Below, one piece after another: positions 22,980-34,879 of a DNA stretch of 64,000 nt; position 1 is the stretch's first letter, and every line of letters starts with the position of its first letter. The stretch covers positions 6,122,527 through 6,186,526 of the forward strand of contig CALNVZ010003434.1 in the NCBI GenBank assembly GCA_940671915.1, read 5' to 3'. Made by a program: the position numbers and the translations under genes. Origin of the DNA: Paracentrotus lividus. Lineage: Eukaryota; Echinodermata; Echinoidea; Camarodonta; Echinidae. The notes under the pieces are model-generated. The model was not told where the DNA came from. It worked only from the letters and a program-made list of their open reading frames with translations, and ran no database searches.

Positions 22980-23170
22980 GGACATCTCCCCCAGAGGACA
23001 GCTCCCCCGGAGGACAGCTCCCCCCAGGAAAACTCCCCTGGAGGACAACTCCCCCGCAGGACATCTCCCCCTGAGGACAACTCCCCTGGAGGACAACTTC
23101 CCCGCAGGACATCTCCCCCGGAGGACAGGTCCCCCCAAGGGCAACTCCCCCGGATGACATCTCCCCTCAC
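22980..23170. repeat. GGACAACTCCCCC minisatellite (copy B)
   Basis: About 12 units of 'GGAGGACAACTCCCC'. Same position within the duplicated segment as 18990-19185. The family recurs at 28140-28205 and 31511-31570. Confidence 0.9.
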
Positions 23171-23824
23171 TTTAAATGCTTTATATATTGATTTTATGCC
23201 AACCCCTTGGTTTTTCTTTCTGTTATAATCATGACTATAGTACTTTTCTCATGGAGTAACCCTTCTGTAATGACAAGCAGGGATGGGAATGGTTGTTTAA
23301 TTGCTAATCATCCATTGGAACCACTCCTTCCAATCTATGAATGGCTACTCCTTCCCTCAAAAGGTTGTTAGGTTTGGCAGATTCATAGGAACCCCATCGA
23401 AATGTGACCCTCAGAAAAGGAAAATTAATGAAAATGCAAGAAATAAAAGAAATATTGCAAAAAGGAAGGATACTAAATGGGGAACTTATACCCTTTTCAG
23501 ACTGCAGTTAAAATCCTTAACCCCAGGAAATAGGTGGTGCTAAGGGGGGGCCTTAGTACCACCTACATGTATTTCCTGGGGTTAAGCTTAGCATGCTTCG
23601 GTTTCAGACTGCGTTTTACCAAAGTAGGCTAGCACGGTAAATAGTACGGTACTATCTGGCCCTGCTATTAAAAAGCAGGGTAAGCCGGGTAATTGCGGAG
23701 TTAGCCGGGCAATTGCGGTGCTAAGAGTTGCAGTCTGAAACCAAACCGTGCTAAGGAAAAGTGGGGCTAAGCATTAGCAAATCAATGAAAATGTGGTCAT
23801 GAATATGCATAATTATTCGTAAAC

Positions 23825-24285
23825 TTGATAACACAAGTAAAGAGAAAAACAATGAATAACATAAGGAAAAGGAGAAAAACAATGGATAACATTAGGAAAG
23901 AGAGATAAAACAATGAATAACATTAGGAAAGATAGAAAAACAAGAAATAACATAAGGACAAAAAGAAAAACAATAAATAACATAAGGAAAAAGAGAAAAA
24001 CAATAAATAACACGAGGAAAAAGAGAAAAACAATGAATAATATAAGGAAAAAGAGGGGGGAAAACAACAATGAATAACATAATGAAAGATAGAAAAACAT
24101 GGGATAACATTTATAAGGAAAAAGAGAAAAAAACAAGGAATAACATAAAGAAAAAAGAAAAAAAACAAGGAATAACATAAGGAAAAGGAGAAAAACAATG
24201 AATAACAAAAGGAAAGATAGAAAACATAGAATAACATAAGGAAAGAGAGAAAAACATTGAAGAACGTGAAGAAATAGAATGAAAT
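23825..24285. repeat. ~30-bp A-rich tandem repeat (copy B)
   Basis: Cleaner version of 19855-20290. Unit about 30 bases, 'AACATAAGGAAAAAGAGAAA' plus 'AACAATGAAT', roughly 15 copies. Confidence 0.9.
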
Positions 24286-24857
24286 CATTAATATTCATGA
24301 TCCAGCAAATAGTCTGGGGTTAAGGAATACCCAGTGTGAAAAGCATTGAATTTCTTAAACCCGGCTGGCCATGCGTTTTAAGTTGGGCCCATGTTGTGTG
24401 ACACACTCAAAATTTGTACTAATCGTGCGCATTTCCATGAAAGTGGCTGTAACTTTTTAAAACTTTATATTAACCCCACATAAGTATACATTTTCCGGAA
24501 GCTGAATGACTGAGGAGTTCAGAAATGCGCTTAAAATTAACATAGGTGGCGCCCTTGAAAGGTTATGAATCTTAAAGCCTGAAAATTTCATGAAAAAAGA
24601 TGGCTTTGGAAAAAAAAATTGCAAAAAAATACTGCTTACCCTACAACAGTATTTACTGCAGATTTGAACTCGTCACATTTAGAGCTTTCCAAACATGTAT
24701 AACTTTCTATACCCTGGTGGAGTTTACCGCATTTTGCTCCAGGCTGGAGAGATGACTTCGAAAATTTCAATTTTTTAAAAGAAAATGTACCTTGTTGCCG
24801 TGTTCTAAGTACTGTAACTCGCTGTTTAAGATACTAGACATGCAATGAAGAATCCTA

Positions 24858-25327
24858 TACAGTGCGTATCAATAAAAACGGGACAGTTTTGAAAAGTCTG
24901 TCCAAATTTTGTTTTAAATTATGATGTCTATATTTTGATGTTAATAGATGCTCTGAAGTCTTATCTTTCAAATGCCATTTAAAACGATAAGTTTCGTTCA
25001 TGCTTGAGCGCACACGGAACGTTTTTGTCGGGGGTCAAAAAAAGGCTTGCGCACAAAATGGAAGAAAATGAAATATATGATCATCAGACTTTTTGCTTAT
25101 CAGCAGTCTTCCTCTTCACCTTTTCATTATCTTTGCCTTTATTTTTGAATTCTGCTTTCAAAATTCATTTACAAAGCTTTTTATTTACTTTAATCGTTTT
25201 TGTTTTTGTTTTCATTTTAATATGTTATTTTTTTTAGCAATAAATATTCCTTCAAAAATTAAAAAAAAAAAAAAAAAAAAATTGTCAACCAAAGAAAGGT
25301 GATTTGGTTGTTTGGTTAATTGATTGG

Positions 25328-25374
<47 letters not shown>

Positions 25375-26264
25375 CTTTGTTTGTTTCATTCATGCTTGAG
25401 CGAACACGGAAAGTTTTTGTCGGGGATTAAGAAAAATAAAGAACAAAAGAGAAGAAAACAAAGAGCTTTGGTTAAATTCAAAGGTTATTGTTTACTCTGA
25501 ATCATTTTCATTCTGGTGCTCCCATTCGGATTGATTGTTGCTTGACACTGATCAATGATTATGTTAGTCTTTTGAGTCGATTTCCTATGATTCTTCCAAC
25601 AATTTAATCAATCATTTGAACATTTAATCAAAAAGTTATTTATCAACCAATCAATTATTAAACAAAACAATGAATTAATCGAACGATTGATCATTCGAAA
25701 GGTCAATCTATCAATCCTTCATTCAATCAATCAATAAATCAATTCATCAATCAAATAATCAATCAAGCAAGCAAACGAATAAACAAAGTAATCAATCAAT
25801 CAACTAATCAACCAACCAACCAAATCCCCTTGCTTGGGTTGACAATTTGTTTTTTTTTCAAGTTTGAAGGAATGTTCAATGCTAAAAGATAACATGTTGA
25901 CATGAAAAACAAAACAAAACAAAAACACAATCAAGTAAATACATAGCTTTGTAAATGAATTTTGAAAGCACAATTCGAAAATAATTGCAAAGATAATGAA
26001 AAGGTTAAAAGGAAGTCTGATTAGCAAGAAGTCTGATGATCATATTTCTCATTTTCTTCCTTTTTGTGCGCAAGCCTTTTTTTGAGCCCCCGACAAATAC
26101 GTTCCGTGTGCGCTCAAGCATGAACGAAACTTATCTTTTTAAATGGCATTTGAAAGATAGGACTTCAGAGCATCTATTAACATCAAAATATATACATCAC
26201 AATTTAAAATGAAATTTTGACAGACTTTTCAAAACTGTCCCGTTTTTATTGATACGCACTGTAT
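24858..26264. mobile_element. Foldback element with Tc1/mariner-like ends and ~450-bp arms
   Basis: Ends 'TACAGTGCGTATCAATAAAA' and its inverse, in a TATA context consistent with a TA target duplication. The inverted arms extend about 450 bp each (for example 'CATGCTTGAGCGCACACGGAACG' near 25000 pairs with 'CGTTCCGTGTGCGCTCAAGCATG' near 26100). The centre holds (ATTG)n at 25325-25377 facing a diverged (CAAT)n-rich tract at 25640-25810. No transposase frame. Confidence 0.85.
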
Positions 26265-26948
26265 AAGTTGGTAAGGCAGAGAGAAGTAGCAAAGTAGTAC
26301 TGACATGTGAAAGTCCCTTTATCTTGGTAAACATTAACCATAATGTCCTATATAAAAGCCCTTTAGCTACATAAAGAAATTGTCATTCATATAGTACAGT
26401 CACAATGTACTAAAGTGTACAACACTAAACTGTTTTATGGATCATAGACTAGCGAAATTACATTTTGCAAGTGTTTCAGAAGGGTGAATGCATTTCAATT
26501 AAAAAAAAAAACATCTCTGAACATGATTTAACTCTGTTTTACAGCACATGTACCACATTTGCTGCGCGGCTCCTCCTGCGCGGCTCCTCCTCCACCCCTG
26601 ACTCTCGTTAATTAACAGTTAATTAAAAGACAATGATGAAATTTTAACATTTTTCAAAACATGTATTTTGTTGCCCTACCTGAGAGCTTTAATTTAAGAC
26701 CAAATTCAGCTATATAGCTTGTATAGTTTTTAAGTAAATCAATAAACGAAATCAAATTTGAGGAGCAGATGTCACAACTCCACCTTTTTATTAAAGGGCC
26801 CAACTCAAAACGCATGGCCGGCTATAAAGCAAATAGCATGGGGTTAAGAAACACAGTCTAAAAGCAAAAAAAAAGATAGTACGGGGTTAAGGATAGTATG
26901 GGGTTAAGGATAGTACAGGGTTAAGAAATAGCAGTCTGAAAAGGGTAT

Positions 26949-28139
26949 TAGATACGAAGCTACAGGAGTAGAAAAGAGCACGAAGGGCGAGTTGACCTAC
27001 ATATCTCTAGTCGTCTTCAGCAGGGGGGGGGGGGGGGGGGAGGGGGCTAGCCATGATAATTAAACTTTAATTAATGATTGATCACACCATAAACAAATTA
27101 AAACGGGCGCAAAAGTTTAAACGAGCACACAATTTTGATTTATCAAACAAGAAATTCACAAAAATCAACTCAAACATCATCACCTGTTTTGTCAGTTTTA
27201 CAAGGATTAATGTAATACAATCATTGTCATTGGGTTTACGATTTTACAGACAATTGTTTTGCATAATTTTATCCAAAACAAACTGAATATTCACATCTGA
27301 ATGGTGTGTGTTCATAAGTATGCACTTGCACAGCTTTGCATTCATGCCGTGTGTTCGCTATCATAAGAGGGTGTTATTGCAACTAGTGTTCGTATGAAAA
27401 TAACTCCAGAAGTAGATGAAAATTAAAACATCTCGGCATATCAACCAATTTTTCAGCATTTCCGTCAACATATCCGATGAAAACGTTTATAATTTTAAAA
27501 CATTTGCTGAAACAAGCCAAAACAAAACAAAACCCTTGTATCAAATTATGTGCATGTATTTTTGGATAATTGAAGAGGTGTGATTTAAAGTTTTCCACTT
27601 GACGCTTAGCGCTCGAAAATCCCTTTTTTTTTCCTTTTCTTTTATTTCATTTTATTTTTTTTTTTGGCTAAAAGAAAGGTGGTTGTCACCGTTTGTTTTA
27701 AAAAGAATAACAACAACACAAAACCCATAAAAGTAACAAATATACTGCTTCAGGTCATTTTAGTCAAAATGTTCGGCTCACGCTTCGCGCTCAAAAAACA
27801 TCCCTTCAAAACGATCATTGTTTTCATTTTTCGAACCCCCGCAAAAATCCTAAGTACGGGCCTGACATACTCTAAAATCTAATCAGATCATCTTCCTATG
27901 GTGATTTAAGATTTAAGATATCTCTCTCTCTCTAACTCTTTTGACAATAAAATTTGGTTCCAATAGCAGTGCGCCTCTACAGCTGCCAAACTTAACACCA
28001 TTCCCCGGAAAAAAACGAAAATTACCAAAGATTTTGTATTTCCATAAATGGCTATTTCAGTTAAAAAAAAAAAAAAAAAAAAAGATCGCAAATGGAGCAA
28101 AAAATTAATGAGTCCATGTGGATCTCTTCTCCAGAGTGG
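26949..28139. other. Non-coding stretch, nothing recognised
   Basis: Contains a G18-type tract near 27025-27042, 'CGCTTAGCGCTCG'/'CGCTTCGCGCTC' words near 27603 and 27781, and a poly-A tract near 28063. No gene or clear element boundary. Confidence 0.4.
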
Positions 28140-28205
28140 TTGAGTTGTCATCCGGGGGACTTGTCCTCCGGGGGAGTTGTCCTCCCGGGGAGTTGTACTC
28201 GGGGG
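28140..28205. repeat. GGGGGAGTTGTCCTCC minisatellite, left part
   Basis: Four units of about 16 bases, the inverse of the minisatellite at 18.99 and 22.98 kb. Interrupted by the element at 28210-31506 and continued at 31511. Confidence 0.85.
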
Positions 28206-28209
28206 ATAT

Positions 28210-31200
28210 GGGCAATTCCACATGAGAAGAGGCAAAAGTGGGAAAATTGAAAGTGTGTCAAATACAAATGAAGCATGTGTTTTACATAGACAACATCCTA
28301 TATTTTTAGGAACAGAAAACCTTTTGTGAATAACTTGAATAGTTTTTCTGAAATTTTCGTTGGAACGCCAGTGATATTTCTATGCTTGAAAATCGAAAAC
28401 ATGACCCAATTTGATTAATATTCAATATTAAAATCACTTATCCTTACCCTTATTCCTTTGCATTCTTTACATTAATGGAGGTAAGTGGATCACATACCTA
28501 TATTGTAAAACAATTACCAGAGCTGGATCCTTTTTTAGTGGAATCAATATGACAAAATTTGCTCCAAATTTCCGTAATTCCGTTACCAATTTTTAGAGAA
28601 AAGTTTTGCTAAGAAGTAATGGTTTGCTGAATTATTGTGTAATTGTAAATTCTCTTCCTTTGTTTGATTCCTTAAAACCCCAAACAGCAAAATATTTAAT
28701 ACTTTAACTCTTTCATATGAAAATATTGGTAACGGAATTACATGGTAACGGAATTACAACGGTAACGGAATTACAAGTGTATAACAACTTTGTTGTGAGG
28801 CCTGAAATTAAAAATTGAGAATGTCAGCCTTAAAGTGTATGACAAGTTTCAGTTGCAAGTTGCAAGGTGGAGCAGCTGAAGCCAATGAAGAGCCGATTCC
28901 TATTGCAAATGTTAAGTTGAAGACAGTGACAAGGACAATGAGAATCTCAGTGAAATTGACAACGTTGACGACATTAGGTGAAAAATAAGTACTTCAAAAA
29001 AAATAAAATCAAATGCCCAACAAATTATAGGGCTAGTGGTGGATGCTGGGATTAGTAATGGTAATCTCAAAATAGAATATTTGGAGGGAAATTGCTCCAC
29101 AGAAGTCTGTTTGGCCTAAAGTAGAGGTCTTTGGAAGTTACTTTGGTCTTAAATTTCATTCATACCCTCAAAGAGTAACAAATGTACATAAAGATGTATT
29201 CTCATTAAATGATACATTCATTTGTTTAATGACATACATCGTGTGTACATGTATATATGTTCATGAACTTGCCAGTAATATTTTAGTTTTATGTCAGAGA
29301 TGAACTCCTGCACATAGATTTTTGCCAGCTGTTTAACTTTGTAGTTCTGCATATATTGTCACAACTTTAAATGATTTGTTAGTACGATTGTCACTTGGAC
29401 TTCTAATGATCTACATACATGTACTTTGTACAATGTACTTTTTACACCATACAATAACAGAGACACATCATGCTTGATACTTTTGCTTTTAGTTATCCCT
29501 GAGTTTCTAGCTGACCAAAGTCCCCAAAAAAGTAAAAAAGAAAAAAGAAAAAAATGATAAGAGGATATTTTCATTGAGTACACTGTATGACTTTTTTGAA
29601 AGTATGGTTAATTTACCTTTATACTACCTATATACATGTACATGAACCTAAAATTGGATTATAATAATTTGAATTACAATTGCAAAGAAAGTGTTTTTTA
29701 TGTACTTGTACATGTTACAGTATCACAGATTTCAACAGGATAATTACTGTAATTTTAATTTTTTTGTACATGTAGGTAAAGTGATCAAGTAGTTACAATA
29801 TCGTAATTCCGTTTATTAATTATTTAGTTTCAGGGAAAATATGTGACAATTAATTTTAGGTAGTTACAGGGTGATTGAAAACACAGACTGTATAAAGAAA
29901 CACATACATGTACATTAATTGAGATGCATGTACATGTACAATTAATTTGATAAATATTCCACATTGTTACTTGGATAAGGATCATAACTTTGGGGGAAAA
30001 AAAAAAAATCTACATGACCATCTACAGGCCGAAATACACAATATTTTGATACTTCAACCAACTGCTGTTAGGCCAGTATCTGTCATTTAGATAATTATCT
30101 GCCAAGAACAAAAATTATTTGAATTTTTTCCATTAACAGTTCAAACGCTCAACAATTACATTTTTTAGTTGTTGCCCAGGATGCAGGGTAAACCAAATGT
30201 TTGATTTTCCTCCAAAACAGTTGCACAAATTAAACATCTGATTGCCCTGTGGGGAAAAGAAATTGAATATTAACATTGAAGATTTTATTTTTATATGAAC
30301 TTAGAATGTGATTTTCAATGAAGGGCTATTCATAATTTAATCTATTCTAAAGGGGCAAAAATAATGATAGGCCAAATATAAAATTACATTTAAAACATCA
30401 TAGTCCCTTAGCCTAGCTAAAAATGTGGTTGACAAGTTTGGGTAACTACTTCTATCATTTCTTCCAAACTTTGTTTGCCCGAGGGTGAAATCTGGTTGCC
30501 CTTTCAACGGGGCACATGCTAATGTTAAACAGTGCGTAACTTTTCTGTGGAATAGTACCTGGGGTTAGGTTCCTGTATACTCTACCTGTAGTATGGTTAT
30601 GCTTATACATGTATTTTTATTGCAAAAGTGTGCTTTTTTAATTGTTACATGCATTAAATGCATCATTGCCATACATTTCAACTGGATGATTACTGTTATT
30701 TGGAATATTTGTAGTTTAGTGACCAAGCAGCCTCAATGATGTAATTCCGTTACCATACTGATTAAGTAGATTTCTGGCCCTTCAGGGAGAATATGTAACT
30801 ATTAATTTTGGCTTATAGCAGGTTGATTAACAACACAGATTGTGTCGAGAAAGACCAACATCAATTTAGGTGACATGTACACTTAATTTGATAAAAATTT
30901 CACATTGTGTTAACTAAATAAACAACCTTTATGTATTTTTATAGTTTGGTTTCTAGTTTAGCATTGTTTTATCTTGTAGTTTGGTTTTAATAGCTCAATA
31001 CACCATAAAGTAACACTGTGGATGCATTTCAGCTAATCTGATATTTAAAAATGGCCACTTTTCCATATAAAATTCAGAAGGCATAATTCCGTTACCATTT
31101 TCGTAATTCCGTTACCACTGCATTTTTTGGAAACGCTATGGATTATATAGTAACTGATAACTTACACAACAGAAAAATATTCTCAAGATAAAGTTAACAC

Positions 31201-31506
31201 AACAGGTAATAGAAATCTAGTACAATTACTTCAAAATATATTTCAAATTTCAGAGAAATTCATTTCAAAGTTGAAGGTCCAAAAAAAGGTCCATTTTCTG
31301 CCGTAATTCCGTTACCGACGTATTACTCCTGCTGGCAATTTCTTTGTACATGATATTTCATAAATTTTGTTTCTGTATCGTAGCAGATGGAACTCCGGAA
31401 CATATTAAAGTATTCAGAAATATCTAGATCATAGATTTAATTCATACTATGAAAAACAATGAGCAAAATTGCTCTGAATTGTAATTCCGTTACCGTGGAA
31501 TTGCCC
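28210..31506. mobile_element. 3.3 kb DNA transposon with GGGCAATTCCAC termini, non-autonomous
   Basis: A perfect 12-base terminal inverted repeat (GGGCAATTCCAC ... GTGGAATTGCCC) is flanked on both sides by ATAT, inserted cleanly into a minisatellite. The target may be ATAT, or TA with a 13-base repeat. The interior carries about ten copies of the word 'GGTAACGGAATTAC' in both orientations (28574, 28728, 28744, 28761, 30741, 31083, 31103, 31303 and 31481, plus a partial one at 29803). No coding frame with protein-like composition, so it must be mobilised in trans. Confidence 0.85.
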
Positions 31507-31510
31507 ATAT

Positions 31511-31570
31511 GTCCTCTGTGGGACTTGTCCTGCGGGAGAGTTGTCCTGCGGAGGAGATGTCCTGATACGA
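31511..31570. repeat. GGGGGAGTTGTCCTCC minisatellite, right part
   Basis: Continuation of 28140-28205. Units 'CTGTGGGACTTGTCCTGCGGGAGAGTTGTCCTGCGG'-like, about 16-base period. Confidence 0.85.
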
Positions 31571-31812
31571 GAAAAATTACGTATCTCATCAAACAATGCA
31601 AGTGCGAAGCGCGAGCCGAAAATATTTGATAATATATGTTAACCTGAAAAAAGTGCAATTTTAACGTGTTTTAATTCTAGGCTTTTAACAAAAATTTGAG
31701 ATATAACCTGAAAACAATTAAAAATGCTTTTTAAGCGTTTTTGTTATATGCTCATAAAGAAAATACTTGTCTCATCAAACAATGCGAGCGCAAAGTGCAA
31801 ACCAATTTTTTT
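31571..31812. repeat. Dispersed repeat with GCGAAGCGCGAGC word
   Basis: 'CAAGTGCGAAGCGCGAGCCG' and 'GATATGTTAACCTGAAAAAAGTGC'-type sequence, then 'AATGCTTTTTAAGCGTTTTT'. Close copies lie at 35095-35235 and 32660-32765, and the 'CTTTTTAAGCGTTTT' part precedes the minisatellites at 18956 and 22941. Confidence 0.7.
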
Positions 31813-31829
31813 TTTTCGCTCTCTTTCTT

Positions 31830-31872
<43 letters not shown>
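31813..31872. repeat. (TC)n microsatellite
   Basis: Nearly pure CT dinucleotide run. Ser/Leu or Arg/Glu frames here are artefacts. Confidence 0.95.
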
Positions 31873-31873
<1 letters not shown>

Positions 31874-31986
31874 CCATTCCTGACACTATGTCTCACCTCC
31901 TGGAGGAGCATGGACTTTGTTGTATTTGTTTTCCCCTTCACCTGTAGTGTTTCTCACCAGTGAAAGTTTGTCTGATTTAATAAATA

Positions 31987-32434
31987 TACAGTCTGTGTCA
32001 AATAAAATGGTACAAGGGGAAAACTTTTTTTTTATAGTATGAAGATTAATCACAGCCTGCTATTGTTTGGTATTTTCAAAAAGCAGGAAGATCAGGCTTT
32101 CACCTGCAATTTTTTTCATCACATTTGGTGTTGTAATTTTTTAAATGTCCTAGTTTTCTACAATCAAGAAAAATCCACTTTTCGCACGCCGTCCCATGCC
32201 TTTGTGTATAGGTTTCGCATAATGGCCGTGAAGTGCTCAATTTCGATTTATTCCTCGTCGCACAAAATTTAGCATAACTTTTGTTTTACGAAAGCAAATT
32301 ATACAAAACAAAGCGCATCAGCAAGAAAAATTATTTGGCTTTATTTTGGTACCACATACACACATTATTTGAAAATATTTCACACCTAAATATTTTTTTC
32401 TGACTGTACCATTTTTTTTTTACACAGACTGTAT
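31987..32434. mobile_element. ~450-bp MITE with Tc1/mariner-like ends
   Basis: The left end 'TACAGTCTGTGTCAAATAAA' pairs with the right end, whose reverse complement begins 'TACAGTCTGTGTAAAAA'. The inner 'ATGGTAC' also pairs with 'GTACCAT'. The flanks are TATA, consistent with a TA duplication. No transposase frame. Confidence 0.75.
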
Positions 32435-32444
32435 ATCTATGCAG

Positions 32445-32765
32445 TGGCGTACCCAGGATTTAACTTGAACGGGAGCATCACGCTCGCCGAGCGATGAGGG
32501 GGGGGGGGCGGATTTTTTTCATCCCAATTTTCATCTGCTGATCAGCTGCTTGAAAAGCTTAGCGCTGGGAGGGGGGGTTAGGCCTAAATGCATTAAATTT
32601 TAGGAAATTAATGAACTTTAAATTTTTTTAGGGGGAGGGGTCATTAACAAGCAAATGTATTAAATCAATAATGCGAGCGCGAAAGCTCGAGCCGAAAATT
32701 TTTGATATATCAACCTGAAAACAATTCATATTAAACTTGTTGTTGCGTGTGCTATGCTCATAAAG
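32445..32765. repeat. Dispersed repeats (GTGGCGTACCCAGGATTT type and GCGAGCGCGAAAGCTCGAGC)
   Basis: 'GCAGTGGCGTACCCAGGATT' followed by a G-rich tract and 'CTGATCAGCTGCTT'. The same order recurs near 45670-45770. The second part repeats the GCG-word family seen at 31.6 and 35.1 kb. Confidence 0.55.
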
Positions 32766-32853
32766 AAGATGGGCAATTCCATTAGATGGGTGTCATGAGG
32801 TGAAAATTTTTATTTTCATTTTGCAACTTGTCACCTATCCTATAGTGTTAATA

Positions 32854-32965
32854 ATAATAATAATAATAATATGGTTTTATTTACCCAGGGTAGCCACTTC
32901 AGTTCTGACAACTGTTCTCCCAGCGGGCCCTGCATGATGTTATTATTACCCCCAAGCTCCTTGTA
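32854..32965. mobile_element. Short retroelement-tail-like fragment
   Basis: (AAT)n followed by 'ATGGTTTTATTTACCCAGGG' and 'CAGCGGGCCCTGCATG', resembling a recurrent 3'-end fragment of a retroelement inserted in the surrounding DNA element. Identity is from impression only. Confidence 0.3.
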
Positions 32966-33710
32966 AAAAGGCAACTTTAGGTACCATTTTTGTAAGTCTT
33001 TGGTATGTTCAAGATACTTCTACATGTACGTATATGAAACAGCAATTTTTTTTCAAATATATGCCTCCAGAACTTCAGATATTACATTCAGAGGTCAACT
33101 TCCATTTTCATTGAGAAATACAGTGAAAATATACTTGAATGTTGAAATCCATGGATAATAAAAGAGTGATAAGAAATTGATTTGTGGATTTTTATAATGT
33201 ATTGGGCATCAGTTTCAAGCTGCTAGTGAGAAAAAATTGATCTACATTCCCATGAATTGGTAGAAAGCGTATGGCCCGACTGCGTAAACTAATGTAACGT
33301 GAGTATAAACAAAAAAAGTGAAAAAGTTTGATTTCTTAATTTTCCATTGCATTTAAAATCTGCCAGTGGAAATTTTCTTCATACTCCTCCTACCTACAAT
33401 GTAATGAGAAAAATAGTGAAATACTTGTGTACAGTATGCGATTGTATGACTGAGGTGCAAAAATTGTAACGTGAGTAACAATGTAACGTGAGTACAACAC
33501 AAAAATTAGGAATACTAATATGTTTTTCGACCAAGGAGAGCAAATTATTTTCTGTGGGATTTAAGTAAATTGAGGGGGTCATAAAAGTAGTGTGTTCCTA
33601 TAAAATGACCTTTCCTGACCTTGCTTGAGGAGTCAATTATTACATTGTAAATTAAACTACAAAATAATATACTCAAAGTAAAAATTCACCTCTACCGGAT
33701 GAGACCAGAA

Positions 33711-34241
33711 TTACTTAACGGATGCTGAGAGGTGGGGATCTATCTCCATCTGATACATTTCTGATTCACTGATAGTCTTCAATTCTGATGCAGGAGCCAC
33801 AAAAAGCATTTGTAATGATTGCTTTAAAAATTTGTCTTTAACCTGCATCCAGACATCCCGCTTAACAGAACCCTCAATCCCATTCACCAGTCCCTTTCCA
33901 TGGGAGGTTGCTAAGAAATTCCACTTGAATGTAAGCTGGTGTTTGGCTTTAAACACTGGGATTGCTGCTGCAATTAACCTGTTTTTAAATTGTGATGCTG
34001 GTCTATCAGACCAAATGCATACAGTTTTTGAGGCAGGGACTGTATCCAAGACTGCATCACTGTAAGCTACCACAGTGTTCTTGGTGTGAGTCAAGTTGTC
34101 GGACAAGGTGACGCTGGAATTACGGTTTCTTCCACACAACTTTGTGATTATTATCGACCCACCCAAAACATTGACAATTAATAAACTACAATACAAGTGT
34201 TTTACTAAAAGTAAATATTCACAAGATACTGAATGAGACAA
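33711..34241 (-). pseudogene. Fragment of a transposon-encoded protein (WSD...SQFKN...ATSHGKG family)
   Basis: The open frame contains 'VCIWSDRPASQFKNRL', 'WNFLATSHGKGLVNGIEGSV' and a following 'KRDVW'. These match a recurring motif set (W-S/T-D-x3-SQ-[FY]-[KR]-N and A-x-HGKG-x2-[DN]-x2-G-G-x3-K) seen in many invertebrate transposon-like proteins that I cannot assign to a named superfamily. In this copy the usual 'DG' after WS reads 'DR', and 'VDG..G' reads 'VNGIEG', suggesting decay. Roughly the first 45 residues are unlikely to belong. The frame ends at 33711 with no further domain visible, so it is a remnant about 130 residues long. Confidence 0.6.
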
Positions 34242-34879
34242 GAATTAATAATGTACGTAATTGTGTAAGCCCACACAACTGTAGTACAGTGTACATGTAC
34301 CTGAAGGTCTGTTGTAATACATGTAGTAGTTTACAACCAAACAAAGTAAGATGTTTCAAAATTAAAAGTAACTTTATAAGTTCCCGTGAAAGATAATGGA
34401 GGGAAATATTTCATTACACTGCATGAACTACATTATTAGTATATTTTCATGTAATTACAATGTAGTTTACTTGGATTATATTGAACATTCATTAAAATAT
34501 GTGGCAACAATGGAAAAATGTATGAAAGAATGCCAATTTTGTTATGGTTTAGGGACAACATATAGATTTATAAATGTACATAAAAAATATAAAGTTTCCA
34601 GCTAATTCTCATGGTCAAAATATGTGGTATTGATTATCAGCTAATACATGTAACGTGAGTAACGTGTAACGTGAGTAACGATGATTTTGGTGTAGAGGAC
34701 AGATATTTCCAATGCTCTTAAAATTCATACCCCCTACATTTGTGTGCCACAATATGAGTTACATAAATCATATACATGTACATGTAAGATTTTATACTCA
34801 AATTTTCTAACCCGCCTTGAGACGCTTTACAAAACCGCGTGCGTTTCAGCGCACGTGGTTTTCACCTCATTTCATGTTG

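Larger units (their letters stand above)
20640..24593. repeat. Copy B of the 3.9 kb duplicated segment
   Basis: Collinear with 16707-20631 and contiguous with normal sequence on its right side ('AAAAAAGATGGCTTTGG'). Some blocks are cleaner here (terminal repeats of the element at 20817) and others cleaner in copy A (the exon at 18433-18508), so neither copy is a trustworthy consensus. Confidence 0.9.
23488..26948. mobile_element. Inverted-repeat element carrying a nested foldback element
   Basis: The left end 'ATACCCTTTTCAGACTGC' and the right end 'GCAGTCTGAAAAGGGTAT' are an exact 18-base inverted pair, with matching 'CTTAACCCC'/'GGGTTAAGG' words beside them. Inner pieces also pair: 'CCATGCGTTTTAAGTTGGGCCC' near 24369 against 'GGGCCCAACTCAAAACGCATGG' near 26797. 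The Tc1-like foldback at 24858-26264 lies inside. Overlaps the noisy copy B, so the left half is approximate. Confidence 0.55.
32771..34870. mobile_element. DNA transposon remnant with GGGCAATTCCA left end and transposase-like frame
   Basis: The left end 'GGGCAATTCCA' equals the terminus of the 28210-31506 element. 'ATGAGGTGAAAA' at about 32796 pairs with 'TTTTCACCTCAT' at about 34858, and this pair marks the approximate right side. The word 'TGTAACGTGAGTA' occurs five times (about 33296, 33466, 33482, 34650 and 34665). The reading frame at 33711-34241 lies inside. The true right terminus was not found, so the element may be truncated or rearranged. Confidence 0.5.

Noticed and set aside
22936-23170. 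Gly/Ser/Cys/Pro-rich secreted-peptide-like frames (also 18952-19180)
   Set aside because: Translations of the GGACAACTCCCC minisatellite in several frames.
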